Source of the DNA: Sphingomonadales bacterium
GTDB lineage: Bacteria > Pseudomonadota > Alphaproteobacteria > SMXS01
Assembly: GCA_022844405.1 (NCBI GenBank)
Contig: JALHLV010000029.1
Span: 1-48,110, forward strand
Direction: 5' to 3'
DNA: 48,110 bases
The notes beneath the pieces are model-generated. The model made no database searches, was not told the DNA's origin, and saw nothing but the letters and a program-made list of their open reading frames with translations. The position numbers and the translations under genes were made by a program. Numbering within the stretch: the stretch's first letter is position 1; every line of letters begins with the position of its first letter. Of this stretch, positions 31,140 to 39,552 are shown piece by piece.

Positions 31140-31163
31140 CCTTCTATCAGGTAACCGAAAGCC

Positions 31164-31943
31164 TTACCGGCCCTTCCAGTTGGGCTTGCGCTTTTCCGAG
31201 AAGGCCTTCGGGCCTTCGATGAAGTCCTCGCTGTCGCGCATCTTCTGGGTCATCGGATAGACTTCCTCGATGGCTTGCTCCAGCGTCGCGGCGTCGAAGC
31301 CCTTGTAGACCGCTTCCTTGGTGGCGCGCACCGAGATGGGCGAGGCTTCCAGGATCTCGGCGGCCCAGCGGCGCGCGGCGGTCATCAGGTCGGCGTGTGG
31401 CACCACTTCGTTGACGAAGCCGAAGCGCAGGCCGTCCTCGGCGCTCATGCGCTTGCCGGTCAGCATCATGCCCATGGCCTGCTTCAGCGGCATGGTGCGC
31501 GGCAGGCGGTGGACGCCGCCCGCGCCCGCCATCAGGCCGACGCGGACTTCCGGCAGCGCGAACACCGCCTTGTCGGAGGCGACGATGATGTCGCAGGCCA
31601 GCGCGATCTCGAAGCCGCCACCCATGGCGACGCCGTTCACCGCCGCGATCACCGGCTTGAACAGGTCGAAGCGCGAGGTGATGCCGCCGAAGCCGGTCTT
31701 GACCTTCCAGCGCTTGCCGCCGGCTGCCTGGTATTTCAGGTCGTTGCCGGCCGAGAAGGCCCGGTCGCCGGCGCCGGTGACGATGGCCACCCACAGGCTG
31801 TCGTCGCCCGCGAACGCGTCGAACGCCGCCTGCATCTCCTCATGCATGGGCGAGTGACAGGCGTTCATCACGTCGGGCCGGTTCATGGTCAGGATGAACA
31901 GGTTGCCGTCGCGTTCGGTCTTGATGAATTCGTAGCTGGACAT
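31164..31943 (-). CDS. enoyl-CoA hydratase (crotonase family)
   Basis: The 259-residue crotonase-family protein has the oxyanion-hole segments AFSAGNDL and NGVAMGGG. Both catalytic glutamates of true hydratases are present: Glu112 in GGGFEIALACD and Glu132 in LPEVRVGL. It should add water to a trans-2-enoyl-CoA. The ATG at 31943 is preceded by GGGGAAG. It stands divergent from a second crotonase gene at 32071 across 127 bases and is followed by its own terminator. The acyl chain it acts on is unknown. Confidence 0.92.
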   Translation of the reverse strand: MSSYEFIKTERDGNLFILTMNRPDVMNACHSPMHEEMQAAFDAFAGDDSLWVAIVTGAGDRAFSAGNDLKYQAAGGKRWKVKTGFGGITSRFDLFKPVIAAVNGVAMGGGFEIALACDIIVASDKAVFALPEVRVGLMAGAGGVHRLPRTMPLKQAMGMMLTGKRMSAEDGLRFGFVNEVVPHADLMTAARRWAAEILEASPISVRATKEAVYKGFDAATLEQAIEEVYPMTQKMRDSEDFIEGPKAFSEKRKPNWKGR

Positions 31944-32070
31944 GCACGCTTCCCCGTTGCGAGATGTGGCGCCGAGCCGCCGTGACTTTCGGGCGGAATT
32001 TCCCTTGCGATGCCGGGGAAAATGCCCTTTGTTGGCGCGGCCTGTAAGTGTTCCCGGGGAGATAAAGCAC

Positions 32071-32868
32071 ATGAAGAACGGCAAGGTCAAACTGGATATC
32101 GACGGTTCGGTCGCCGTCCTCACCCTCAACGATCCGACCGCGCTCAACGCCGTATCGGTCCCCATGCTGGAAGACATCCAGGCGGCGCTCGACGCGCTTG
32201 AGGCCGGGGACAGCGGCGTGCGCTGCCTGATCCTCACCGGAGAGGGCCGCGGCTTCTGCGCCGGCGCCAATCTGGGCGGCGGCATCTCGCGCGAGCCGGG
32301 CGCCAGGAACAGCGACGCGGGCGACGTGCTCGAGCGCTTCTATCATCCGATCCTGAAGCGCCTGCGCGACCTGCCCTTCCCGATGATCACCGCCGTCAAC
32401 GGCGTGGCCGCGGGCGTCGGCATGAGTTTCGCGCTGATGGGCGACATGATCCTCGCCGCCAAATCCAGCTATTTCCTGCAGGCGTTCCGCCGCATCGGCC
32501 TGGTGCCGGATGGCGGCTCGACCTACCTGCTGCCGCGCCTCGTCGGCCTGGCCCGCGCCAAGGAGCTGTCGCTGATGGCCGACAAGCTGCCGGCGCCGAC
32601 CGCGCTGGAATGGGGCCTGATCAACCGGGTCTACGAGGATGACGCGCTGATGGGCGAGGCGAGGAAGCTGGCCACCGAGCTGGCCAACGGCCCGACCGTG
32701 GCGCTGGGCCTGATCCGCAAGCTGTACTGGAACAGCCCGCTCAACACCTACGACGACCAGCTCGACCTGGAACGCAACAGCCAGAAGATCGCGGGCCGCA
32801 CCGAGGATTTCGGCGAGGGCGTGAAGGCGTTCTTCGAGAAGCGTCCGGCCCAGTTCAAGGGCAAGTAG
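32071..32868 (+). CDS. enoyl-CoA isomerase/hydratase (PaaG-like crotonase)
   Basis: The 265-residue crotonase-family protein has FCAGANL and NGVAAGVGMSF for the oxyanion hole. The first hydratase Glu is replaced (GVGMSFALMGD), and the second position is the Asp of IGLVPDGGS (Asp147), as in PaaG-type isomerases that shift double bonds. An isomerase role on an enoyl-CoA is therefore more likely than hydration. GGGGAG lies 9 bases before the ATG. It starts an operon with a CoA-transferase (4-base gap) and malonyl-CoA decarboxylase. Confidence 0.88.
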   Translation: MKNGKVKLDIDGSVAVLTLNDPTALNAVSVPMLEDIQAALDALEAGDSGVRCLILTGEGRGFCAGANLGGGISREPGARNSDAGDVLERFYHPILKRLRDLPFPMITAVNGVAAGVGMSFALMGDMILAAKSSYFLQAFRRIGLVPDGGSTYLLPRLVGLARAKELSLMADKLPAPTALEWGLINRVYEDDALMGEARKLATELANGPTVALGLIRKLYWNSPLNTYDDQLDLERNSQKIAGRTEDFGEGVKAFFEKRPAQFKGK

Positions 32869-32872
32869 CCCC

Positions 32873-34021
32873 ATGGTCGACGGCCCGCTCTCCGGCCTCC
32901 TGGTCGTCGACCTGACGCGCGTGCTGGCGGGGCCGTACTGCACCATGGTGCTGGCCGACATGGGCGCGCGGGTGATCAAGGTGGAGACGCCCGTGACCGG
33001 CGACGACAGCCGCCACATCGGGCCGTTCATCGAGGACAAGTCGGCCTATTTCATGTCGCTCAACCGCGGCAAGGAAAGCATCGCGCTCGACCTCAAGGCC
33101 GACGGCGACCGGGCCATCTTCGAGGACCTGCTGGCCCGCGCCGACATCCTGGTGGAGAACTACCGACCCGGCGTGATGGAGAAGCTGGGCTATGGCTGGG
33201 AGGCGATGCATGCGCGCTTTCCCCGACTGATCTACGCCGCCGCGTCGGGTTTCGGCCATACCGGACCCTACAAGTCGCGCCCCGCCTACGACATGGTTGT
33301 CCAGGGCATGGGCGGCATCATGAGCATCACCGGCCATCCGGGCGGCCCGCCGACCCGGGTCGGCAGCTCGGTGGGCGACATCACCGCCGGCCTGTTCGCC
33401 ACCATCGGCATCAACGCCGCGCTCTATCACCGGGCCACGACCGGCCTGGGCATGAAGATCGACGTGGCCATGCTGGACTGCCAGATCGCCATCCTGGAGA
33501 ACGCCATCGCCCGCTATGCGGCGACCGGCGTCGCGCCCGGCCCGCTGGGCGCGCGGCATCCGTCGATCACCCCGTTCGCCGCCTACCAGGCGCAGGACGG
33601 CTGGATCGTCATCGCCGCCGGCAACAACAGCCTGTTCGAGAAGCTGTGCGTCGTGCTCGGGCGGCCCGACCTGCTGGCCGATCCCGACTTCGCCACCAAC
33701 GACGCGCGCACCACCAATGTGGACCGGCTGGCGCACGAGATGGAATTCACCCTGCGCCACCGGCCCGTCGCGTTCTGGATGGTGGCGCTGGAGCAGGCGG
33801 GCGTCCCGTGCGGACCGATCAACAATGTCCAGCAGGCGCTCGACGACCCGCATGTGCGCGCCCGCAACATGGTGGTGACCGTCGACGACCCGGTCACCGG
33901 ACCGCTGGAGATCGCCGGCAATCCGATCAAGCTGTCGGCCTTCGCCGATCCGCCGACGCGGGATCCGGTGCCCGACCTGGATGGAGATCGTGCCGCGATC
34001 CTGGCGTGGCTCGGGCGCTGA
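32873..34021 (+). CDS. CaiB/BaiF (family III) CoA-transferase
   Basis: The 382-residue protein has the family start LLVVDLTRVLAGPYCTMVLADMGA, catalytic Asp140 in PAYDMVVQG, and GHPGGPPTRVG in the CoA-binding region. It transfers CoA between carboxylic acids. It differs clearly from the transferase at 6545-7768 and is not its recent copy. It begins 4 bases after the isomerase gene and is followed after 64 bases by malonyl-CoA decarboxylase. A three-gene acyl-CoA operon is likely, perhaps using a malonyl- or succinyl-type donor. Confidence 0.92.
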   Translation: MVDGPLSGLLVVDLTRVLAGPYCTMVLADMGARVIKVETPVTGDDSRHIGPFIEDKSAYFMSLNRGKESIALDLKADGDRAIFEDLLARADILVENYRPGVMEKLGYGWEAMHARFPRLIYAAASGFGHTGPYKSRPAYDMVVQGMGGIMSITGHPGGPPTRVGSSVGDITAGLFATIGINAALYHRATTGLGMKIDVAMLDCQIAILENAIARYAATGVAPGPLGARHPSITPFAAYQAQDGWIVIAAGNNSLFEKLCVVLGRPDLLADPDFATNDARTTNVDRLAHEMEFTLRHRPVAFWMVALEQAGVPCGPINNVQQALDDPHVRARNMVVTVDDPVTGPLEIAGNPIKLSAFADPPTRDPVPDLDGDRAAILAWLGR

Positions 34022-34085
34022 GCGCAATTCAACCGTCACAACGGCGCGGTGGTTGACGGGCGGCTTCCATGCTAGGGAATCCGTC

Positions 34086-35501
34086 ATGAGCGGCGATCCC
34101 CTGAAGCTTCCGCCACCGGCGCGGGAGACATTCCTGAACCGGACGCTGTACCGGGTGCGGCGCGCATGGAAAGACGTGCGCGACGGCGCGGTCGCCATCG
34201 CCGCCGGCGGCGACATCGGCGCCGACCTGCCGGCCGCCAAGCTGGAGGCGGTGCGCCGCCAGATCGCCGACTGCATCGCCGGTCCCGGCGGCGAGTTCGC
34301 CGCCCGCGCCCGCGCCGCCGGGCTGGGCCGGCTCTACCTGTCGTTCGACGACACCGGCCGCCGCCGCTTCCTGACACTGCTGGCCGAGCGCTTCGCCACC
34401 GACGCCGATGCGCTGACCGCCGGCGTCGACGCCTGGCGCGAGGCCGCCACGGTCGAGGCGCGGGTGAAAGCCGAGCGCCGCATGAAGGAGGCGCTGACGC
34501 CGCCGCGCCTGCGGCTGCTGCGCCAGTTCAACGCGCTGCCCCAGGGTGTGAAGTTCCTGGTCGACCTGCGCGCCGACCTGCTGGCGGTGCGCGACATGTC
34601 GCCCCAGCTCGCCGCCCTCGACGACGACCTGCGCGAGCTGCTCGAATCCTGGTTCGACCTGGGCTTTCTCGACCTGCGCCAGATCACCTGGCAGTCGCCC
34701 GCCGCGCTGCTCGAGAAGCTGATCGCCTATGAGGCGGTGCACGAGATCAAGTCGTGGGACGACCTGCGCAACCGCCTGGAATCCGACCGGCGCTGCTTTG
34801 CCCTGTTCCATCCGCGCATGCCGGACGAGCCGCTGGCCTTCGTCGAGGTGGCGCTGGTCAAGGGTCTGGCCGGCGACGTGCAGGTGCTGCTCGACCGCGA
34901 CGCGCCCACCGGCGAGCCGAAGACCGCCGACACCGCCATCTTCTATTCCATCTCCAACACCCAGAAGGGCCTGCAGGGCGTCAGCTTCGGCGAGCACCTG
35001 ATCAAGAAGGCGGCCGAGGCGCTGGGCCGCGACCTACCCGGCCTGAAGCAGTTCGCCACCCTGTCGCCGGTGCCCGGCTTCCGCCGCTGGCTGGACCGGG
35101 CCGCCGCCGATCACGAAGACGTGATCTTCCAGCCGGGCGACGCCCAGCGCTACCAGTCGCTGAAGTCGCTGGCCCAGGCCGACGTGGCCGATACCGCCGG
35201 AACCCGAGACTTCATCCATCGCATGGCCGGCTGGTATTTCGCCCAGCGCAACCGGCAGCACCAGCCCATCGATCCGGTCGCCCGCTTCCACCTGCGCAAC
35301 GGCGCGCGGCTGGAACGCCTCAACTGGCCCGCCGACCGCTCGGCCAACGGCTGGGCGCAATCCTACGGATTGATGGTGAATTATCTTTATGATCTCAACC
35401 GCGTGGAAACCAATCATGAGGGCTACATGCGCGACGGAACTGTGGTAGTCTCCCGCCCGTTAAGGGAGCTGACACAGCGAACGCGCGCCCTTGAATCATA
35501 G
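34086..35501 (+). CDS. malonyl-CoA decarboxylase
   Basis: The 471-residue protein matches malonyl-CoA decarboxylase over its length: a helical N-terminal half, then the acyltransferase-like catalytic half with FHPRMPDEPLAFVEVAL, IFYSISNTQKGLQGVSFG, LKQFATLSPVPGFRRWL and the HLRNGARLERLNW segment. The last carries the catalytic His; a catalytic Ser is expected in the FYSIS stretch. It converts malonyl-CoA to acetyl-CoA and CO2. The ATG at 34086 has AGGGA upstream; a longer frame from 33981 would overlap the CoA-transferase. A malonate or malonyl-CoA by-product of the pathway would explain its presence. Confidence 0.93.
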   Translation: MSGDPLKLPPPARETFLNRTLYRVRRAWKDVRDGAVAIAAGGDIGADLPAAKLEAVRRQIADCIAGPGGEFAARARAAGLGRLYLSFDDTGRRRFLTLLAERFATDADALTAGVDAWREAATVEARVKAERRMKEALTPPRLRLLRQFNALPQGVKFLVDLRADLLAVRDMSPQLAALDDDLRELLESWFDLGFLDLRQITWQSPAALLEKLIAYEAVHEIKSWDDLRNRLESDRRCFALFHPRMPDEPLAFVEVALVKGLAGDVQVLLDRDAPTGEPKTADTAIFYSISNTQKGLQGVSFGEHLIKKAAEALGRDLPGLKQFATLSPVPGFRRWLDRAAADHEDVIFQPGDAQRYQSLKSLAQADVADTAGTRDFIHRMAGWYFAQRNRQHQPIDPVARFHLRNGARLERLNWPADRSANGWAQSYGLMVNYLYDLNRVETNHEGYMRDGTVVVSRPLRELTQRTRALES

Positions 35502-35643
35502 ATTTTGGGTGCTTTGGCCCTGCCACGCACAACAAAATGATTCGATAGAGGGGGGAAACGCGCACTTGTTGTTTGTAAGATTCCATTGGATGTGCAAAAG
35601 TTGCTCGTCCTGTAGCCGTCTCTGGGAAGAGGAGTAAAATCGA

Positions 35644-35892
35644 ATGAAAGGGATGTGGAAAATCGTTCTGCCGGTAGCCGTAATGGGCCTGGCGCTTTCC
35701 GCTTGCGAAAAGAAGACCGAAGAAGCCCCGGCTGAGGCGCCGGCGGTAGAAGCACCGGCTGAGCCGGCGCCGGAAGCCGCTCCGGCCGATCCGGCCATGG
35801 AAGCCCCGGCCGAAGCACCGGCCGATGGCATGGCGCCCCCCGCTGACGGGGCCGCTCCGGCCGAGACCAAGGAAGGCGCGCCGACTCCGTAA
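35644..35892 (+). CDS. small Ala/Pro/Glu-rich lipoprotein
   Basis: The 82-residue protein has a short signal peptide with lipobox LSAC (lipidated Cys21), then EKKTEE and a low-complexity stretch built from EAPAEAP-type repeats to the end. It is probably a periplasm-facing lipoprotein without a folded domain; I recognise no family with a defined function. GAGGAG stands 8 bases before the ATG and a strong intrinsic terminator follows within 30 bases, so it is a single-gene unit. The repeat content makes the C-terminal length likely to vary between strains. Confidence 0.8.
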   Translation: MKGMWKIVLPVAVMGLALSACEKKTEEAPAEAPAVEAPAEPAPEAAPADPAMEAPAEAPADGMAPPADGAAPAETKEGAPTP

Positions 35893-35919
35893 GGACGGCA
35901 TCTTCTTGAGTTCAGGAAA

Positions 35920-35948
35920 GGGCTTCCGGACCTTCCGGGAGCCCTTTT
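35920..35948 (+). terminator. rho-independent terminator after the small lipoprotein
   Basis: GGGCTTCCGG (35920-35929) pairs with CCGGGAGCCC (35935-35944) with one G.T pair and a 5-base loop, followed by TTTTCGTTTT. Confidence 0.88.
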
Positions 35949-36035
35949 CGTTTTCGCGTGCCGCTGTGCGCCGGCGCCGCGCGACACCGGAATCGGCATA
36001 GGGCGCCGGCCACGCGCCCGCTATAGTGCCGCGCC

Positions 36036-36698
36036 ATGGCGATGCTGCGCTACCTGCGGACCCACCCGTTCTCGACGATGGCGCTGTGCAACATCGCCGG
36101 CGATCTTTGCTATGTGGGCTTCGCGTTCGATTCAGAGCAGGCGGTGAGCCTGCCCAAGCTGGCCGGCGCGCTGTTCACCATCCTCGCCCACACCATCCTG
36201 CTCGCCTATGGCGACGACCAGGCCCGGCACATCGCGGGGGAAAAGGGCCTGCTGTCCCGGATCGTCCTGCGCCTGCGCGCAAGGGCCCAGCGCGTGCTGG
36301 AGAGGATGCCCGACGGGCCGCGAAAATGGGCGCGGGTCAAGCCCATCGGCGTCAGCTTCTCCATGCTGGCGCTGAATGGCGTCGGCCTGCTGGCGGACGC
36401 GCTGCGCCACGGCGATCCCGGCAACTGGGCAAGCCTGTCGCAGGTGGCGCTGGGCAGCTTCATCATCCTTGGCTGCGGGTGTTTCGCGGCGGCCGACTTT
36501 GTGCGCGGCCAGAGCGCGGCCGACGCCCTGACCACCGCGGCGCCGGTGATCCTGACGCTGGCCACGATCGCGAGCTGGGCGCTGGCCGCCACGACGCTCA
36601 ACCCGTTCGTGATCGCGTCCATTGTCGTATTCGGCATCTCGAACCTGGCCGGCTACTTCACCCGGATCGAGAAGCCACTGCCGGCGGGCAAGACATGA
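36036..36698 (+). CDS. multi-pass membrane protein of unknown function
   Basis: The 220-residue protein has about six hydrophobic segments and an Arg-rich loop (RIVLRLRARAQRVLERMPDGPRKWARVK) between the second and third. I recognise no family. A TATAGT hexamer ends 8 bases before the ATG and no ribosome site is visible, so the mRNA may be leaderless. Its stop overlaps the start of the proline-iminopeptidase-like gene by 4 bases (ATGA), so the two are co-translated. Confidence 0.7.
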   Translation: MAMLRYLRTHPFSTMALCNIAGDLCYVGFAFDSEQAVSLPKLAGALFTILAHTILLAYGDDQARHIAGEKGLLSRIVLRLRARAQRVLERMPDGPRKWARVKPIGVSFSMLALNGVGLLADALRHGDPGNWASLSQVALGSFIILGCGCFAAADFVRGQSAADALTTAAPVILTLATIASWALAATTLNPFVIASIVVFGISNLAGYFTRIEKPLPAGKT

Positions 36699-37660
36699 AG
36701 GGCGTCTATCCCGCGACCGACCCCTACGACAACGGCCTGCTCGACGTGGGCGATGGGCATCTAGTCTATTGGGAGACCTGCGGCAATCCGGCGGGGAGGC
36801 CCGCGGTGATGCTGCATGGCGGACCCGGGTCGGGCTGTACGCCCGGGATGCGCCGGCTGTTCGACCCCGCGGCATGGCGGATCATCCTGTTCGACCAGCG
36901 CGGCAGCGGCCGGAGCACACCCCATGCCAGCGCGCCGGGCGCGGACCTGTCGTCCAACACCACCGCGCACCTGTTGGCCGACATGGAACGGCTGCGCCGG
37001 CATCTGGGTGTCGACCGCTGGCTGGTCTGGGCCGCGTCATGGGGCACGACGCTGGCGCTGGCCTATGCGCAGGCCTATCCGGCGCGTGTCACGGGGCTGA
37101 TCCTGTGCAGCGTGACCACCACGACACCGCGCGAGATCGACTGGATCACGCGCGGTGTCGGCACGTTCTTTCCGGAGGCATGGGAGCGCTTCAACGGGGG
37201 CATTCCCGAGGCCGTCCGGACCGGCAATCCGGTCGAGGATTATCACCGGCTGCTGATGCATCCCGACCCGGCCGTTCACGACAAGGCGGCGCGGCACTGG
37301 TGCGACTGGGAGACGGCGATCGTCGCCGTCCACCCGGATCACAACCCCCATCCCCGTTACGAGGATCCGGCGTTCCGCCTGGGTTTCGCCCGGCTGGTGA
37401 CGCACTACTGGCGCCATGCCGCCTGGCTGGAGGACGGCGCGTTGCTGCGGGACGCAGGCCGGCTGGCGGGCGTTCCCGGCATCCTGATCCACGGCCTGCT
37501 GGACCAGACCGGTCCGCTGATCACCGCGCGCCGCCTCGCCGACGCGTGGCCGGGCAGCGATCTGGTGGTGGTCGGCCGCGCCGGCCACGACGCCCGCGAC
37601 CCCGGCATGAACGAGGCCGTGATCGCGGCGACGGACCGGTTCGCGGCCGGCGGACACTGA
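36695..37660 (+). CDS. alpha/beta hydrolase, proline iminopeptidase family (S33)
   Basis: The 321-residue protein has HGGPGSGC (residues 41-48), DQRGSGRSTPH (67-77) and the nucleophile elbow around Ser115 (AASWGTTLALAYAQ). The acid and base appear as HGLLDQTGP and RAGHD. Length and motifs match prolyl aminopeptidase, which cuts N-terminal proline from peptides. Differences are the elbow (AASWG rather than GGSWG) and the missing LRG after it, so the specificity may have changed. Enough of the signature remains for the family call, less for the exact activity. Confidence 0.82.
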   Translation: MKGVYPATDPYDNGLLDVGDGHLVYWETCGNPAGRPAVMLHGGPGSGCTPGMRRLFDPAAWRIILFDQRGSGRSTPHASAPGADLSSNTTAHLLADMERLRRHLGVDRWLVWAASWGTTLALAYAQAYPARVTGLILCSVTTTTPREIDWITRGVGTFFPEAWERFNGGIPEAVRTGNPVEDYHRLLMHPDPAVHDKAARHWCDWETAIVAVHPDHNPHPRYEDPAFRLGFARLVTHYWRHAAWLEDGALLRDAGRLAGVPGILIHGLLDQTGPLITARRLADAWPGSDLVVVGRAGHDARDPGMNEAVIAATDRFAAGGH

Positions 37661-37855
37661 TCTCGCCGGGCGCGGCGGCCTGGGCATGCCCGTGCCGATG
37701 CCCGGCGCTTCCACCGGCATGTTGCCTTCGGCCCACGCGATCGAGAACGGAAACGAGGAAGGGCGGCGTCAGAAGAACGACGAACTCATGGAAGCCGTTT
37801 CCCTCTCACGCTGAGGTGCTTGCCTGAGGGTCGGATTCGGAGGTGACGCGCGGCG

Positions 37856-39238
37856 TCAGCGTCCGCCGGGCATGTTCGGCATCTCCGAATGATCGACGGG
37901 CGCCTTGGCCGCCGGCGGCTCGCGGCGTGCCGGCGAACCGAAGTTCGGGTCGTCGCTGACCCGGCGCGCCAGGCCCGATTTCGGGTGGCGGTACCAGCCC
38001 GGATCGCCGTAGTCGCCGGGAGCCAGGTCGTCGCGCACCTTGACCACGGTGAACATGCCGCCCATCTCGATCGGGCCGAAGGGACCCTCGCCGCTCATCA
38101 TCGGCGGCGTGTTCTCGGGTCCCTTCAGCATGCCCATCGCGACATGCTCGCCGTGCTCGGCCATGCCGTCCCTGCCCATGGCCATGTAGCCCGGCAGGAT
38201 CGACCGGATATCCTTCTCGACGCCGGACTGATCCACGCCGATGGGATTGGGAAGCTGGTGTCCCATCGGCCCCATGGTGTGGTGCGACATGTGGCAGTGC
38301 AGCGCCCAGTCGCCCGGGATGGCGTCGAACTCGATGTCGCGCATCTGGCCGACACCGATGATCTCGGTCACCTCGGTGCGCCATGACGACCGCGGCCAGC
38401 GTCCGCCGTCGCCGCCGGTCACCCGGAACTGCACGCCGTGCAGGTGGATCGGATGGTTCCACATCGAGAGGTTGCCGATCCTGATCCGCACCCGCTCGCC
38501 GGTGCGCGCGACGATGGGATCGATGGCCGGGAAGGTCTTGCTGTTGAAGGTCCACAGGTCGAATTCCTGCATGACCGCGGGATCGGGCCGGTAGGTGCCG
38601 GGATGCAGCGCCCAGTTGTGCAGCAGGAAGGCATAGTCGCGGTCGATCCGCTCCGGCTCGCCGCCCTTCGGATAGATGATGAAGAGGCCCATCATGCCCA
38701 GCGCCATCTGGGTCATCTCGTCAGCATGCGGATGGTACATGTGCGATCCATGCTGCCGGAGGGTGAACTCATAGGCATAGGTTTCGCCCGGCTTGATATG
38801 GGGCTGCGACAGCCCGCCGACGCCGTCCATGCCGCTGGGCAGGTAGAGCCCGTGCCAATGCACGGAGGTATGCTCACCGAGCCGGTTGGTGACGTAGATG
38901 CGCACGCGGTCGCCTTCGACCGCTTCGATGGTCGGGCCTGGAGTCGAGCCGTTGTAGCCCCAGCACTTCGCCCTGACACCGGGAGCGAATTCGTGGTCGA
39001 CCTCCTCGGCCACGAGGTGGAACTCCTTTACGCCCCCGTTCATGCGGTGGGGCAGGGTCCAGCCGTTCAGGGTGCGTACGGGCACGGAGAGACGAGGTCC
39101 CCCATGGCCGCCATGGGCGGCCATGGGGTCCATCGTCTCGGCCGCGCGCGCTCCGTCACCCCTGGCCAGGCCGCCGGTCGCCATGGCTGCGGCCGACCCC
39201 ATACCAATCGCCGCGAGGAGCTTGCGCCGCGTGACCAT
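37856..39238 (-). CDS. multicopper oxidase, apparently two-domain, copper resistance type
   Basis: The 460-residue protein has an RRKLL-type twin-arginine-like signal peptide. The copper motifs are HWHG (127-130), HMYHPH (166-171), HPIHLHG (262-268) and HCHMSHH (314-320). Only about 90 residues separate the second and third motifs, too few for the middle cupredoxin domain of CopA/CueO-type enzymes, so a two-domain oxidase is likely. A Met/His-rich tail of about 130 residues follows. It probably oxidises Cu(I) in the periplasm. Its ATG overlaps the stop of the Met/His-rich protein gene (TAATG). Confidence 0.9.
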   Translation of the reverse strand: MVTRRKLLAAIGMGSAAAMATGGLARGDGARAAETMDPMAAHGGHGGPRLSVPVRTLNGWTLPHRMNGGVKEFHLVAEEVDHEFAPGVRAKCWGYNGSTPGPTIEAVEGDRVRIYVTNRLGEHTSVHWHGLYLPSGMDGVGGLSQPHIKPGETYAYEFTLRQHGSHMYHPHADEMTQMALGMMGLFIIYPKGGEPERIDRDYAFLLHNWALHPGTYRPDPAVMQEFDLWTFNSKTFPAIDPIVARTGERVRIRIGNLSMWNHPIHLHGVQFRVTGGDGGRWPRSSWRTEVTEIIGVGQMRDIEFDAIPGDWALHCHMSHHTMGPMGHQLPNPIGVDQSGVEKDIRSILPGYMAMGRDGMAEHGEHVAMGMLKGPENTPPMMSGEGPFGPIEMGGMFTVVKVRDDLAPGDYGDPGWYRHPKSGLARRVSDDPNFGSPARREPPAAKAPVDHSEMPNMPGGR

Positions 39239-39543
39239 TACTGGCCGTCCTTGTGGTGTTCGTGCCGGGGCGCCGCGGTGTCGTTCCCATGGGCCTCGTG
39301 GCCGCCGGAATGGTCATGGCCCGCGGCGTCGCCCTGGCCATGCATCCCGCTCATGCACTTGTCGTGCATCGCCTTCATGGCCGGGTCGTTCATGTCCATC
39401 TTGCTCATGTCCATGGTCTTCATCGCCGGACACTCGTGCGCCGTCGCGCCGCCTTCCGGATGCTTGCCCGGATCATCGGCCAGAGCCGGCGCCGCAGCCG
39501 CGGCGACGGCAACCGAGAACAGCAGGGTGAGAAAGGCCTTCAT
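39238..39543 (-). CDS. Met/His-rich periplasmic protein, copper-binding candidate
   Basis: The 101-residue protein has a signal peptide cleaved after ALA (about residue 22). The mature part is rich in Met and His: MKTMDMSKMDMNDPAMKAMH, CMSGMHGQ and HDHSGGHEAHG. Such sequences bind Cu(I) through Met and Cu(II) through His, as in CopC/PcoE-like carriers. It lies 9 bases after the TolC-like gene and overlaps the multicopper oxidase start by one base, so it may deliver copper to the oxidase. No folded domain is recognisable. Confidence 0.78.
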   Translation of the reverse strand: MKAFLTLLFSVAVAAAAAPALADDPGKHPEGGATAHECPAMKTMDMSKMDMNDPAMKAMHDKCMSGMHGQGDAAGHDHSGGHEAHGNDTAAPRHEHHKDGQ

Positions 39544-39552
39544 GGTAATCTC

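Noticed and set aside
31944-32070. TTTCCC...GGGAAA dyad between the two divergent crotonase genes
   Set aside because: The arms are only six bases with an 11-base spacer in a C/G-run-rich region, which is not convincing as an operator.
35700-35880. GC-rich tandem repeats (GCCCCGGCCGA-like) that could suggest a CRISPR-like or minisatellite array
   Set aside because: They encode the EAPAEAP repeats of the small lipoprotein in frame and have no unique spacers.
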